Below are positions 8,499 through 17,503 of a DNA stretch of 64,000 bases, one piece after another. How positions within the stretch are numbered: the first letter of the stretch is position 1; each line of letters begins with the position of its first letter. The stretch covers positions 1 to 64,000 of the forward strand of contig CASJPF010000011.1 in the NCBI GenBank assembly GCA_949383255.1, given 5' to 3'. Made by a program: the position numbers and the translations under genes. This DNA is from Lachnospiraceae bacterium. Lineage in GTDB: Bacteria; Bacillota; Clostridia; Lachnospirales; Lachnospiraceae. The notes beneath the pieces were generated by a model, which saw only the letters and a list, made by a program, of their open reading frames with translations, had not been told where the DNA came from and searched no databases.

Positions 8499-9167
8499 AT
8501 GAGTTATAGTATTGCAATTGACGGACCTGCAGGGGCAGGAAAAAGTACTATCGCAAAGTTAATCGCGAAAAGAAAAGGCTATATTTATGTTGATACAGGC
8601 GCGATGTACCGCGCGATAGCGTTGTATTTTATTGAACAGGGAATTCAAGCGAGTGAACAGGATAAAATGAGTGAGGCAGTTGTAAATGCAAATGTGACAA
8701 TATCCTATGAAAATGAGGAACAGATTGTATGGCTCAACGGCAGAAACGTAAATGGGTTGATTCGCACGGAGGAGGTTGGAAAGATGGCTTCCTTGAGCAG
8801 TACAAACAAAGATGTGAGGAAAAAATTGGTGGAGTTACAACAGGCTCTTGCAAAGAAAGAGAATGTTGTTATGGATGGCAGAGATATTGGAACGTGCGTT
8901 CTCCCTAACGCCAATGTGAAAGTTTATTTGACTGCGGATAGTTATATAAGAGCGCTGCGGCGTTATGAGGAGTTGAAGGCAAAGGGACAGGAATGCGAAC
9001 TGGATGTGATTGAGAAGGATATTATCGCCCGGGATTTTCAGGATATGCATCGGGAACTTTCGCCTTTAAAACAAGCCGAGGATGCAGTTCTTCTTGACTC
9101 GTCTGATATGAGTATTGAACAGGTTGCGGATGCGATAATCCATCTGTGTGATAAAGGAGCCAAGTAA
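8499..9167 (+). CDS. cmk: Cytidylate kinase
   Basis: Phosphorylates CMP and dCMP with ATP in pyrimidine nucleotide salvage and synthesis. It has 222 residues, the standard size, with P-loop GPAGAGKSTIAK at the N-terminus, the NMP-binding segment YVDTGAMYRAIALY, and VMDGRDIGTCVLPNA. An AGGAG site precedes the ATG. Its last base is the first base of the ispH start codon (TAATG overlap), so translation of the two is probably coupled. Confidence 0.95.
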   Translation: MSYSIAIDGPAGAGKSTIAKLIAKRKGYIYVDTGAMYRAIALYFIEQGIQASEQDKMSEAVVNANVTISYENEEQIVWLNGRNVNGLIRTEEVGKMASLSSTNKDVRKKLVELQQALAKKENVVMDGRDIGTCVLPNANVKVYLTADSYIRALRRYEELKAKGQECELDVIEKDIIARDFQDMHRELSPLKQAEDAVLLDSSDMSIEQVADAIIHLCDKGAK

Positions 9168-10036
9168 TGGAAGTGGTAGTTGCAAAATCCGCAGGATTTT
9201 GTTTTGGCGTCAAAAGAGCAGTTGACGCGGTATATGAGCAGTTAGAGACAGGAAAGACAATCTATACATACGGTCCAATCGTTCACAATGAGGAAGTTGT
9301 GAAAACCTTAGAAAAGAAGGGTGTAAGGGTGATTGAGAATGAGGATGAGCTTCGCCGTATGGAACAGGAACATCTTGGCTCGCAGAAAGGTACAGTGATT
9401 GTACGTGCGCATGGGGTTCCTCAGACAACGTATGAACTTATTAGGAAAATGGGATTGGAATGTATTGATGCAACCTGCCCTTTTGTCAGTCATATTCATC
9501 AGCTTATCAACGGAGATTCTGCAAAGGGACGGCACGTTGTTATTATTGGAAATGAGCAGCATCCTGAGGTTGTGGGCATTAAGGGGTGGGCATCTGGACC
9601 TGTAACAGTGATTGAAACGAGAGAACAGGCAGAGCGTTTTTGTGCAAAAAAAGACGAAAAATTATATATTGTGTCCCAAACGACATTTAACTACAAGAAA
9701 TTTAAAGATTTAGTTGAAATTTTTCGGAAAAAAGGTTATGATATAAGTGTTGTGAATACAATATGCAACGCAACAGAAGAACGTCAGAAGGAAGCCGTTG
9801 AATTGGCAGCGAAAGCTGACGTTATGATTGTGATAGGTGGTACTCACAGTTCCAACACACGGAAGCTATATGAATTATGCCAAAGTGAATGTGAGAATAC
9901 TTACTATATACAAACACTGGACGACCTGCAATTAGATTTACCTAATTCTGTAGAACTGGTGGGCATCACAGCGGGGGCTTCTACCCCAAACAAAATAATT
10001 GAGGAGGTTCAAAATTATGTCAGAATTAACTTTTGA
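9167..10036 (+). CDS. ispH: 4-hydroxy-3-methylbut-2-enyl diphosphate reductase
   Basis: Iron-sulfur enzyme for the last step of the MEP isoprenoid pathway, producing IPP and DMAPP. It has 289 residues. The three cluster-ligating cysteines appear in SAGFCFGVKRAV, IDATCPFVSH and NTICNATEERQ, and the substrate-binding His in PIVHNEEVV. It overlaps cmk by one base and rpsA by 20 bases in another frame. dxs and ispA for the same pathway lie about 25 kb downstream. Some clostridia fuse IspH to ribosomal protein S1; here they remain two overlapping genes. Confidence 0.95.
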   Translation: MEVVVAKSAGFCFGVKRAVDAVYEQLETGKTIYTYGPIVHNEEVVKTLEKKGVRVIENEDELRRMEQEHLGSQKGTVIVRAHGVPQTTYELIRKMGLECIDATCPFVSHIHQLINGDSAKGRHVVIIGNEQHPEVVGIKGWASGPVTVIETREQAERFCAKKDEKLYIVSQTTFNYKKFKDLVEIFRKKGYDISVVNTICNATEERQKEAVELAAKADVMIVIGGTHSSNTRKLYELCQSECENTYYIQTLDDLQLDLPNSVELVGITAGASTPNKIIEEVQNYVRINF

Positions 10037-11177
10037 ACAAATGTTAGAAGAATCATTAAAAACTATTCATACAGGAGAGGTAATTGAAGGTACAGTCATC
10101 GATGTTAAACCCGATGAAGCAATCCTTAACATCGGTTACAAGTCAGATGGTATTCTTACACGTAACGAGTACACCAATGAGCCGAACGTTGACCTTACAA
10201 CAATCCTAAATCCTGGTGATAAGATGGAGGTTAAAGTTCTTAAAGTAAATGATGGTGAGGGACAGGTCCTTTTAACTTACAAGCGGCTTGCTGCGGACAG
10301 GGGCAATAAGCGGATTGAAGAGGCGTACAACAACAAAGAGGTATTGACGGCGAAAGTATCACAGGTGTTGGATGGTGGTCTGAGTGTCGTGGTAGATGAG
10401 GTGCGAATTTTTATTCCTGCAAGTCTTGTATCAGATGTATATGAAAAAGATCTGAATAAATATGCTGGTCAGGACATAGAATTTGTCATCAGTGAATATA
10501 ATCCTAAGAGAAGAAGATATATCGGTGATCGCAAACAGTTAATCGTTGCCAAGAAAGCTGAAATGCAAAAGGAGTTGTTTGCGAAGATCAGCGTAGGTGA
10601 CGTGATTGAAGGTACTGTTAAGAATGTCACAGATTTTGGTGCTTTTATTGATCTTGGCGGAGTGGATGGTCTGCTCCATATTTCTGAAATGTCATGGGGA
10701 CGTGTCGAGAATCCCAAGAAAGTATTTAAAGTTGGTGAGACACTAAAAGTTTTGATCAAGGATATTGATGGAACAAAGGTTGCGCTCTCATTGAAGTTTG
10801 ATGATTCTAATCCTTGGAGGAATGCATCGACAAAGTATGCTGTTGGCAATGAAGTGACAGGCAAAGTTGCAAGAATGACTGACTTTGGCGCATTTGTAGA
10901 ACTTGAGCCGGGGATTGATGCATTGCTGCATGTTTCACAGATTGCGAAGGAGCATATTGAAAAGCCTTCAGATGTCTTGTCAGTGGGACAGGAAGTAACG
11001 GCAAAGGTTGTTGACTTTAATGAGGAAGGTAAAAAGATTAGTCTTAGTATCAAGGCATTGATGATACCTGAGGCAGTGAAGGAAACAGCGCCGGCAGCGC
11101 CGGAAGAAGACTCCGATGTTGTATCCGTAGATATTGATGCAGTGATTGCAAAGCAGGAAGCAGAAGATGCAGAATAA
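10017..11177 (+). CDS. rpsA: 30S ribosomal protein S1-like protein (four S1 domains)
   Basis: RNA-binding protein of 386 residues related to ribosomal protein S1. The start is ATG 10017, with GAGGAGG inside the end of ispH; the longer track ORF begins upstream in the ispH coding region. Four S1 OB-folds can be seen, at about residues 20-88, 105-172, 190-260 and 275-345. The last two are the most canonical (VTDFGAFIDLGGVDGLLHIS and MTDFGAFVELEPGIDALLHV). A Glu/Ala-rich acidic tail follows. Firmicutes S1 homologues are shorter than the six-domain E. coli protein, so stable ribosome association is not assured. Confidence 0.92.
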   Translation: MSELTFEQMLEESLKTIHTGEVIEGTVIDVKPDEAILNIGYKSDGILTRNEYTNEPNVDLTTILNPGDKMEVKVLKVNDGEGQVLLTYKRLAADRGNKRIEEAYNNKEVLTAKVSQVLDGGLSVVVDEVRIFIPASLVSDVYEKDLNKYAGQDIEFVISEYNPKRRRYIGDRKQLIVAKKAEMQKELFAKISVGDVIEGTVKNVTDFGAFIDLGGVDGLLHISEMSWGRVENPKKVFKVGETLKVLIKDIDGTKVALSLKFDDSNPWRNASTKYAVGNEVTGKVARMTDFGAFVELEPGIDALLHVSQIAKEHIEKPSDVLSVGQEVTAKVVDFNEEGKKISLSIKALMIPEAVKETAPAAPEEDSDVVSVDIDAVIAKQEAEDAE

Positions 11178-11194
11178 TAATATGAGCAAATAGA

Positions 11195-11232
11195 GATATG
11201 ATATCGGAGTTTTGACTCTGATATCATATTCG
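11195..11232 (+). terminator. Hairpin after rpsA
   Basis: ATATGATATCGGAGT pairs with ACTCTGATATCATAT with one mismatch near the loop; a weak T-containing tail (TCGTTT) follows. It probably terminates the cmk-ispH-rpsA transcript. Confidence 0.65.
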
Positions 11233-11349
11233 TTTATAATCAAAAACTTATGCGATAGGCATTGCGATGAGTCAGTTTTTATAGTTCACTAAGAGCATAA
11301 GTTATTTTTTAAATATGCAGGGGTAATGAAATAGAGAAAGGGGAAACTC

Positions 11350-12129
11350 ATGGCATTTGATTATGAATATTTCAAAAAAGAAGTTTATACGCTGACCAAG
11401 ATTGACTTAAATGCATATAAAGAAAAACAGATGAAGCGTCGTATTGATACATTAATCGCAAAACATAAAGTGACAGGCTACGATAAGTTTGTTGCAAAGC
11501 TGCGGGATGATAAGGTGGTCTTTGATGATTTTGTGAATTATTTAACAATTAATGTGTCAGAGTTCTATAGAAATCCAGAACAATGGAGATTGATGGACAA
11601 GGAAATTATACCCGAGTTGGTTGGAAGATTTGGTAAAAATTTGAAAGTTTGGAGCGCGGCGTGTTCCACAGGAGATGAGCCATACTCTCTTGTAATGGCA
11701 TTCTCCAAACATATACCACTTAATCAGATTAACATTATTGCTACGGACATTGATAAGCAGGTGATAGAAAAGGCAAAAGTAGGGTTGTATAACGAGAAGA
11801 GTATTGCGGCAGTTCCAGATGAGTTTAAGAAGAAATATTTTACAAAAGTAGGACCTTCTTATCAGATTTCTAATGATATTAAATCAAGAGTGCAGTTCAA
11901 ACAGCACAATCTGTTAAAGGATACCTATCCGGATAGATGTGACTTGATTGTATGCCGTAATGTATTGATTTATTTTACGGAGGAAGCCAAAGATGAAGTG
12001 TTCCGCAAGTTTAATACTGCACTGAAACCAGAAGGAATCCTATTTATTGGAAGTACAGAGCAGATTATGAACTACAAGGAAATTAATTACGACAGAAAGA
12101 ATTCTTTTTTCTATATCAAGAATAAATAA
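11350..12129 (+). CDS. cheR: CheR-type chemoreceptor methyltransferase
   Basis: SAM-dependent methyltransferase that methylates glutamates on chemoreceptors. It has 259 residues with the N-terminal all-helical CheR domain, the linker NVSEFYRNPEQW, SAM motif SAACSTGDEPYSLVM and the post-motif CRNVLIYF. A GAAAGGGG site precedes the ATG. No other che genes are adjacent; the only other chemotaxis-like gene in the window is the short receptor at 40792. It is transcribed alone between two hairpins. Confidence 0.92.
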   Translation: MAFDYEYFKKEVYTLTKIDLNAYKEKQMKRRIDTLIAKHKVTGYDKFVAKLRDDKVVFDDFVNYLTINVSEFYRNPEQWRLMDKEIIPELVGRFGKNLKVWSAACSTGDEPYSLVMAFSKHIPLNQINIIATDIDKQVIEKAKVGLYNEKSIAAVPDEFKKKYFTKVGPSYQISNDIKSRVQFKQHNLLKDTYPDRCDLIVCRNVLIYFTEEAKDEVFRKFNTALKPEGILFIGSTEQIMNYKEINYDRKNSFFYIKNK

Positions 12130-12133
12130 ACCC

Positions 12134-12165
12134 AAAAACGACTATTTTATATAGTCGTTTTTGGA
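12134..12165. terminator. Bidirectional intrinsic terminator between cheR and the convergent exonuclease gene
   Basis: AAAAACGACTA pairs with TAGTCGTTTTT across TTTTA. The A-run on one side and T-run on the other serve both converging genes. Confidence 0.88.
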
Positions 12166-12175
12166 TTATGTGCAA

Positions 12176-13318
12176 TTATTCCATTCGATGTGCTGCCATC
12201 ATCTCGAGAATATGGTGTGCATATCGATTAAATGCATCACGTTTTGTTTTTAATTCATTGGTTAGTTCAAAAAATAGGTTTTTATCATCATACTCTTTTT
12301 TGAAAAACGGAGTAAAAAGAGTATCCCATTGAGGAAGATAGGAGGATATTTTTCGCGTGCAACAATTTCTGGCAGTCGCTTGTTGACGGTAATTTTTATC
12401 AACAAAGGAGGCTACAGATTTATGGATTGCAATATCTTCTTTTGGAAGATAATAATAATCTTTATAGTTAGAATAAAAGTATTTTAATTCACCCTCATAA
12501 ATTGGAACGCGCAGTTTGCCATCATCGCCATAACCAGTAAAATAGCATCCATTAACGCCGTAAGATAATTCTGTAGGCAGTGCGGTCGGAAGTTTTAAAT
12601 TCATAAGAATCTCTGAACTCTGGTTTTGTTTTATGTCCTGATAATGGTTCGCCTGAACTTTTGTAACTTTGACTGGAAGATGGAATAGGTCAGGAATTGC
12701 AAGAGCAGCAACAATCTCAAGCATTCCTTTGAGGTCTTCTTCGTTGTGAAGCAAAAGAAAATACTCTTTTTCCTTGTCATGATTTAGAACATATTCATGA
12801 TAAATGTCAATTAGTTCTCCGCCTGTATAATGGTCTTTGCGAATGGTGTCGCTAATAAAGCTTTCGATAGTCTTTTGCTTGCAGTTTGGGAGTTTTAGAA
12901 AGGTTTTGTAGGGCGACAGCCGTCTGTAGATATCAATGCCTTCCAGATTATCAAAACTGAATGGGATATTGTATTGTTGCAATTTGTTTTGCAAATAGGG
13001 AATATCAAACCGATTGCCATTAAAATGAATTAGATAACGGTATGATTTTGCAAAATTTACAAAAGCGTTCAATACATTTTGTTCCTCTTCATAATTGGAG
13101 GCAAGCCATTGAATGGTGTTCCAGCAGGAAGGTTTGTCAGCAGGTTCATCGAGATAGGCACAACCAATCATGTAGAGACTGGAACTGCGCACATATAATC
13201 CAGTTGTTTCTATATCAATAAATAATGTTTGCTTTGGCACACAAAAATTTTCAATTGGGTATTTTGGGGACAGAATTCCCAAGCTTTTTTGAATACATTT
13301 CATAATGTTGATTTGCAC
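12176..13318 (-). CDS. Ribonuclease H-like (DEDD 3'-5' exonuclease fold) YprB-type protein
   Basis: Predicted nuclease of 380 residues in the YprB RNase H-like family. The first acidic motif is FIDIETTG (about residues 33-40), the second is HFNGNRFDIPYL, and a later Asp lies in HNEEDLKGM. Together they give the DEDD-like metal site. The C-terminal third has no recognisable domain. The GTG at 13318 is only a few bases from AAGAAAGGA and the ATG at 13303 is about 17 bases away, so the start is uncertain. The gene runs alone and diverges from the rnf operon. The substrate is unknown. Confidence 0.8.
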   Translation of the reverse strand: MQINIMKCIQKSLGILSPKYPIENFCVPKQTLFIDIETTGLYVRSSSLYMIGCAYLDEPADKPSCWNTIQWLASNYEEEQNVLNAFVNFAKSYRYLIHFNGNRFDIPYLQNKLQQYNIPFSFDNLEGIDIYRRLSPYKTFLKLPNCKQKTIESFISDTIRKDHYTGGELIDIYHEYVLNHDKEKEYFLLLHNEEDLKGMLEIVAALAIPDLFHLPVKVTKVQANHYQDIKQNQSSEILMNLKLPTALPTELSYGVNGCYFTGYGDDGKLRVPIYEGELKYFYSNYKDYYYLPKEDIAIHKSVASFVDKNYRQQATARNCCTRKISSYLPQWDTLFTPFFKKEYDDKNLFFELTNELKTKRDAFNRYAHHILEMMAAHRME

Positions 13319-13424
13319 AGTCCTTTCTTATGTAAAATTCAAGGAAAGAGTTCCCTATTCGTCGCGGCGGCCGTAAAGTGGTCGTGTGCATTGGTATAGT
13401 AGATAGCAAATGTTTTTGTCGTTT

Positions 13425-13458
13425 ATTATAACTTATCACATGTGGTACTTTGTGTCAA
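13425..13458 (-). promoter_or_regulatory. Possible promoter for the exonuclease gene
   Basis: On the minus strand a perfect TTGACA (13458-13453) is followed by TAAGTT after 17 bases and TATAAT after 22 bases. The -35 is convincing; which -10 is used is unclear. Confidence 0.4.
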
Positions 13459-13460
13459 AT

Positions 13461-13550
13461 AAATCAGGGGGTGCTAGTACTGGGATAAACGATACAACCC
13501 ACGGCTCTAATTTCTGATTGAATGAAGTACTAGTGGTCAGTATACTAGAT
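13461..13550. other. Palindrome-rich segment in the divergent region upstream of rnfC
   Basis: CTAGTACT (13474-13481) pairs with AGTACTAG (13526-13533), and AATCAG pairs with CTGATT in the same segment. It lies upstream of the likely rnf promoter, so it is more likely operator DNA or a small RNA than an rnf leader. The rest of the 387-bp gap is AT-rich with nothing else recognised. Confidence 0.35.
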
Positions 13551-13634
13551 GTTTTTCAAAATATTTATATTGTAAAGTAATAGGAATAGTGCAATAAAAA
13601 ATGAATGGAAAATAATATATTTTTGTAAATATTA

Positions 13635-13663
13635 GTGAAATTTTAAGAAAGAAATAGTATAAT
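13635..13663 (+). promoter_or_regulatory. Possible rnf promoter
   Basis: TATAAT at 13658-13663 in a very AT-rich stretch, about 43 bases before the rnfC start. The matching -35 (GTGAAA) is poor. Confidence 0.4.
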
Positions 13664-13705
13664 GTATGTATAAAGTTTTAAATAAAAGGAAAGAAGGAGC
13701 AAAAG

Positions 13706-15022
13706 ATGGCAAAACTCACATTTCGGGGCGGCGTACATCCTTATGATGGCAAGGATTTGTCAAAGGATAAGCCCATAAAAACAATTGTGCCAAAGGGTGA
13801 GATGGTATATCCCCTCAGTCAGCATATTGGTGCGCCGGCTGTTCCGGTAGTAAAAAAAGGTGACAAGGTGCTTGCTGGTCAAAAAATTGCGGAGGCAGGC
13901 GGATTTGTGTCCGCTCCAATCTATGCGACGGTTTCTGGAACAGTGAAGACAATAGAGCCTAGACGTGTTGTCACAGGAGATATGGTAAATTCCATTATTA
14001 TTGACAATGATGGATTATTTGAGGAGGTTGCATATACAGCACACAATCCTGAGAAGCTGAGCAAAAAAGAAATCTTGGACTTAATCAAAGAGGCAGGTGT
14101 AGTCGGGATGGGCGGTGCAGGTTTTCCAACGCATGTAAAACTGTCGCCAAAAGAGCCGGACAAGATTACTTATGTAATTGCAAATTGTGCAGAGTGCGAA
14201 CCTTATCTGACTTCCGATTATCGCAGAATGTTGGAGGAACCACAAAAATTAATTGATGGCATGAAGATTATTTTGCGTCTGTTTGACAATGCACAGGGAA
14301 TTTTAGCGGTGGAGGACAATAAACCAGATTGTGTTGAACGGCTTACAGAACTTACACAGAATGAAAGCCGAATTATGGTAGCATCGCTTAAAACAAAGTA
14401 TCCGCAAGGTGCAGAACGGCAGTTGATTTACGCGACAACTGGCAGAGAAATCAACTCTTCCATGCTTCCAGCAGATGCGGGGTGTGTGGTTGACAATGTG
14501 GATACAATTGTGGCAGTTTATCATGCAGTAGCAGAGGGAAAGCCGCTGATGAATCGGATTGTCACAGTTACGGGTGATGCAGTGAATGATCCGCGAAATT
14601 TTTATGTGCGAATTGGAATGAATTATCATGATTTAATAGAGGAGGCAGGCGGATTTAAGACTGAGCCAGAGAAAGTAGTGTCAGGTGGGCCAATGATGGG
14701 GTTTGCATTGTTTGATTTGGATGTACCTACAACAAAAACGGCGTCAGCACTTTTGTGTCTGACAAAAGATGAAGTGTCAGCGATGGAGCCAAGTCCTTGT
14801 ATTAACTGTGGGCGTTGTGTGGATGTGTGCCCGGGGAGAGTGGTTCCCAGAAAGCTTGCTGTACTTGCAGAACATGGCGATGAGGAGGCATTTGTTGCAA
14901 ATGATGGAATGGAGTGCTGCGAGTGTGGATGCTGTAGTTTTGTCTGCCCCGCAAAACGTCAGTTGACACAATATATTAAGTCCATGCGGAAAACAATTTT
15001 AGGCAAAAAGAAAAAAGCGTGA
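13706..15022 (+). CDS. rnfC: Rnf electron transport complex subunit C
   Basis: Peripheral subunit of the ferredoxin:NAD+ oxidoreductase, expected to carry the NADH site and two [4Fe-4S] clusters. It has 438 residues. The N-terminal half contains the flavin/NADH-binding glycine loop GVVGMGGAGFPTHVKL. Two ferredoxin-type motifs lie near the C-terminus (CINCGRCVDVCPGRVVP and CCECGCCSFVCPAKRQ). A GAAGGAG site precedes the ATG. It opens the canonical rnfCDGEAB order, so all six core subunits are present. Confidence 0.95.
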   Translation: MAKLTFRGGVHPYDGKDLSKDKPIKTIVPKGEMVYPLSQHIGAPAVPVVKKGDKVLAGQKIAEAGGFVSAPIYATVSGTVKTIEPRRVVTGDMVNSIIIDNDGLFEEVAYTAHNPEKLSKKEILDLIKEAGVVGMGGAGFPTHVKLSPKEPDKITYVIANCAECEPYLTSDYRRMLEEPQKLIDGMKIILRLFDNAQGILAVEDNKPDCVERLTELTQNESRIMVASLKTKYPQGAERQLIYATTGREINSSMLPADAGCVVDNVDTIVAVYHAVAEGKPLMNRIVTVTGDAVNDPRNFYVRIGMNYHDLIEEAGGFKTEPEKVVSGGPMMGFALFDLDVPTTKTASALLCLTKDEVSAMEPSPCINCGRCVDVCPGRVVPRKLAVLAEHGDEEAFVANDGMECCECGCCSFVCPAKRQLTQYIKSMRKTILGKKKKA

Positions 15023-15072
15023 AAAAGTATATTAAAGTTTCATGCTGAAATAAGAAGTAAGGAGATAAAGAT

Positions 15073-16008
15073 ATGTTTAAGGTATCATCAAACCCGCATA
15101 TACGATCAAAGGATACAACAGCCCGCATTATGCAGTATGTGGTGATTGCTTTGCTTCCAACGACGGTATTCGGAGTATTTCATTTTGGTCTGCATGCGTT
15201 GCTTCAGGTGTTGATTACTGTGGCAACAACTGTGCTGACTGAGTACATATATGACAGATGTATGCATAAAAAAATATCAATTGGTGATTTTTCTGCTGTT
15301 GTTACAGGGCTGTTATTGGCACTCAACCTGCCACCTAGTGCACCATTGTGGATTGGTGTGATTGGCGGTGTCTTCGCAATCATTGTCGTGAAAATGCTTT
15401 TTGGTGGTCTCGGCCAGAATTTTATGAATCCTGCACTTGGAGCGAGATGTTTTTTGATAATTTCGTTTACCTCCATCATGACAAACTTTGACTGTGATGC
15501 CTATACAGGCGCGACTCCACTTGCAGCAATCAAGACAGGGGAGAGTGCGCCGGACCTTTTAGATATGATTATTGGACGTACCGCAGGTACAATTGGAGAG
15601 ACAAGTATGATTGCGCTATTGATTGGCGCAGTATTCCTTTTGTTAATGAAAGTTATAGATTTGCGTGTCCCGGGAACATATATTCTTAGTTTTGTTATAT
15701 TTATTATATTGTTTAGCGGGCATGGATTGGATATAAATTATATTTTGTCACAACTTGCCGGAGGCGGTCTAATGTTGGGCGCATTTTTTATGGCGACAGA
15801 TTATGTGACAAGACCTGTCACAAAGAATGGACAGTATGTGTTTGGTATGTTTTTGGGGATTATGACAGGTATTTTTAGAATATTTGGACCGTCTGCAGAA
15901 GGTGTTTCCTATGCGATTATTCTTGGAAATCTGTTAGTACCTTTGATAGAACAGTTTACGAAGCCGACTGCATTTGGCAAAAAGAAAGTAAAGAAGGAGG
16001 CAGTGTGA
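15073..16008 (+). CDS. rnfD: Rnf electron transport complex subunit D
   Basis: Membrane subunit that carries covalently bound FMN and helps couple electron flow to Na+ or H+ export. It has 311 residues and about nine hydrophobic helices. The FMN-attachment threonine motif is visible in AYTGATPLAAIKTGE. Further family segments are NFMNPALGARCF and FFMATDYVTRPVT. It ends one base before the rnfG start codon, which indicates tight coupling. Confidence 0.95.
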   Translation: MFKVSSNPHIRSKDTTARIMQYVVIALLPTTVFGVFHFGLHALLQVLITVATTVLTEYIYDRCMHKKISIGDFSAVVTGLLLALNLPPSAPLWIGVIGGVFAIIVVKMLFGGLGQNFMNPALGARCFLIISFTSIMTNFDCDAYTGATPLAAIKTGESAPDLLDMIIGRTAGTIGETSMIALLIGAVFLLLMKVIDLRVPGTYILSFVIFIILFSGHGLDINYILSQLAGGGLMLGAFFMATDYVTRPVTKNGQYVFGMFLGIMTGIFRIFGPSAEGVSYAIILGNLLVPLIEQFTKPTAFGKKKVKKEAV

Positions 16009-16009
16009 T

Positions 16010-16642
16010 ATGGACAACGAGCAAAAATCAATGATAAAAGACGCGCTTATTCTCTTTGCAATCACACTTGCAGCGGGGTTGTTGCTAGGATTCGTATATA
16101 ATGTCACAAAGGAACCAATTGCACAGCAGAAGGCAAAAGCGAAGGCTGAGGCATGTAAAAATGTATTTGCTGCAGCAGAAACTTTTGAGCCTGTGATGAG
16201 TGAAGATGGTCCAACTGCATTTTTTATGGCTGGAGAGGACTCCAATGTGGATATTAATGAGGTGATGCAAGCGCTCGATGCGTCAGGGCAATTGATAGGT
16301 TATGTAATTACAGTGACCGATCATGAAGGATATGGCGGTGACATTCAATTTTCTATGGGTGTGACGCTTGATGGGATATTGAATGGAATATCATTGTTAA
16401 GTATTTCGGAGACCGCTGGACTTGGCATGAAGGCAGGAGATGTGCTTGTGCCACAATTTGCGGATAAAAAGGTTGAAAGTTTTACTTACACAAAATCAGG
16501 TTCTACAAATGACAGTGAGATCGATGCGATTAGTGGCGCGACAATCACAACAAATGCGATTGTAAATGGTGTGAATGGCGGCTTGCTGTTTTTCAATAGT
16601 GTACTTGCAGGAAATGAAGGGGGAGGTGGCATCAATGAGTGA
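16010..16642 (+). CDS. rnfG: Rnf electron transport complex subunit G
   Basis: Single-span membrane protein with an exported FMN-binding domain, 210 residues. The transmembrane helix is near residues 8-30 (ALILFAITLAAGLLLGFVY). The C-terminal domain ends in SGATITTNAIVNGVNG, where the Thr of the SGAT(I/S)T motif is the FMN attachment point. It overlaps the corrected rnfE start by eight bases. Confidence 0.95.
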   Translation: MDNEQKSMIKDALILFAITLAAGLLLGFVYNVTKEPIAQQKAKAKAEACKNVFAAAETFEPVMSEDGPTAFFMAGEDSNVDINEVMQALDASGQLIGYVITVTDHEGYGGDIQFSMGVTLDGILNGISLLSISETAGLGMKAGDVLVPQFADKKVESFTYTKSGSTNDSEIDAISGATITTNAIVNGVNGGLLFFNSVLAGNEGGGGINE

Positions 16643-17441
16643 TAGAAAGGATGAAGCAAAGCAAAGTTCTATGGAAGTATTTTTTAATGGGCTTGTGAAA
16701 GAAAATCCTACCTTTGTGTTGACACTTGGAATGTGCCCAACACTTGCGGTGACAACCTCAGCGATCAATGGTCTTGGAATGGGATTGACTACAACGGCAG
16801 TGCTTGTGCTCAGCAATGCTATCATTTCTCTGTTGAGATACATTATTCCAAACAGAGTCCGAATTCCAGCATTTATCGTTATTGTGGCGTCTTTTGTCAC
16901 AATGGTTGAGTTGCTGCTTGAGGGATTTATACCAAGTCTTTATGCAGCGTTAGGATTATATATTCCTTTGATTGTTGTAAACTGCATTATTCTTGGACGT
17001 GCAGAGTCTTTTGCGTCGAAAAATTCTGTGATCCCATCCATATTTGACGGTCTTGGAATGGGACTTGGATTTACTGTGGCGCTCACTGCAATTGGTATGG
17101 TGAGAGAAGTTTTAGGGGCAGGAGAAATTTTTGGAGTACCTGTAATCAACAAAGCGCTAGGGGGAATTTCTTCTTTGCTGGGAAGACAGGAACCAATTGA
17201 GTATATACCAATCAGTATTTTTGTGCTTGCGCCAGGTGCATTTTTCGTGCTTGCTGCACTTACTGCACTTCAAAACCGTGTCAAGAGGAAGATGCAGGAG
17301 AGAGGGCAGAATGTCGATAAAATTCAGTCAGGTTGCAATTCTGACTGCGCAAGTTGTTCTGACAGTGGATGTGCACATCGTTTTGTTGATGTAAATGCGG
17401 CATCAGGTTCTGTCGCAAACGCAAAAAATGATTCACTATAG
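16635..17441 (+). CDS. rnfE: Rnf electron transport complex subunit E, with a Cys-rich C-terminal tail
   Basis: Polytopic membrane subunit that pairs with RnfA. The start is ATG 16635, preceded by GGGGGAGG; the track start at 16575 runs inside rnfG. The 268-residue protein has the symmetric half motif LGMCPTLAVTTS and six hydrophobic helices. RnfE proteins are usually about 200-230 residues. Here the last 40 or so residues after the final helix form a hydrophilic tail with five Cys and a His (SGCNSDCASCSDSGCAHR). The core assignment is firm; the tail function is unknown and could be a metal or cluster site. Confidence 0.94.
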   Translation: MSDRKDEAKQSSMEVFFNGLVKENPTFVLTLGMCPTLAVTTSAINGLGMGLTTTAVLVLSNAIISLLRYIIPNRVRIPAFIVIVASFVTMVELLLEGFIPSLYAALGLYIPLIVVNCIILGRAESFASKNSVIPSIFDGLGMGLGFTVALTAIGMVREVLGAGEIFGVPVINKALGGISSLLGRQEPIEYIPISIFVLAPGAFFVLAALTALQNRVKRKMQERGQNVDKIQSGCNSDCASCSDSGCAHRFVDVNAASGSVANAKNDSL

Positions 17442-17503
17442 TGTGTTTGCAGATTTTTTAGGTGTACGAGAAAGGCGCATATGGGCGTAGAAAGGAATTA
17501 GAG

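Noticed and set aside
10469-11227. 252-codon ORF on the minus strand
   Set aside because: Antisense to the S1 gene; the Ser/Thr-rich low-complexity translation reflects reading the opposite strand of a biased coding region.
13461-13550. Considered as a Na+ or c-di-GMP riboswitch controlling rnf
   Set aside because: It lies upstream of the likely rnf -10 box and I could not match known riboswitch core sequences, so it is listed only as an unexplained palindromic segment.
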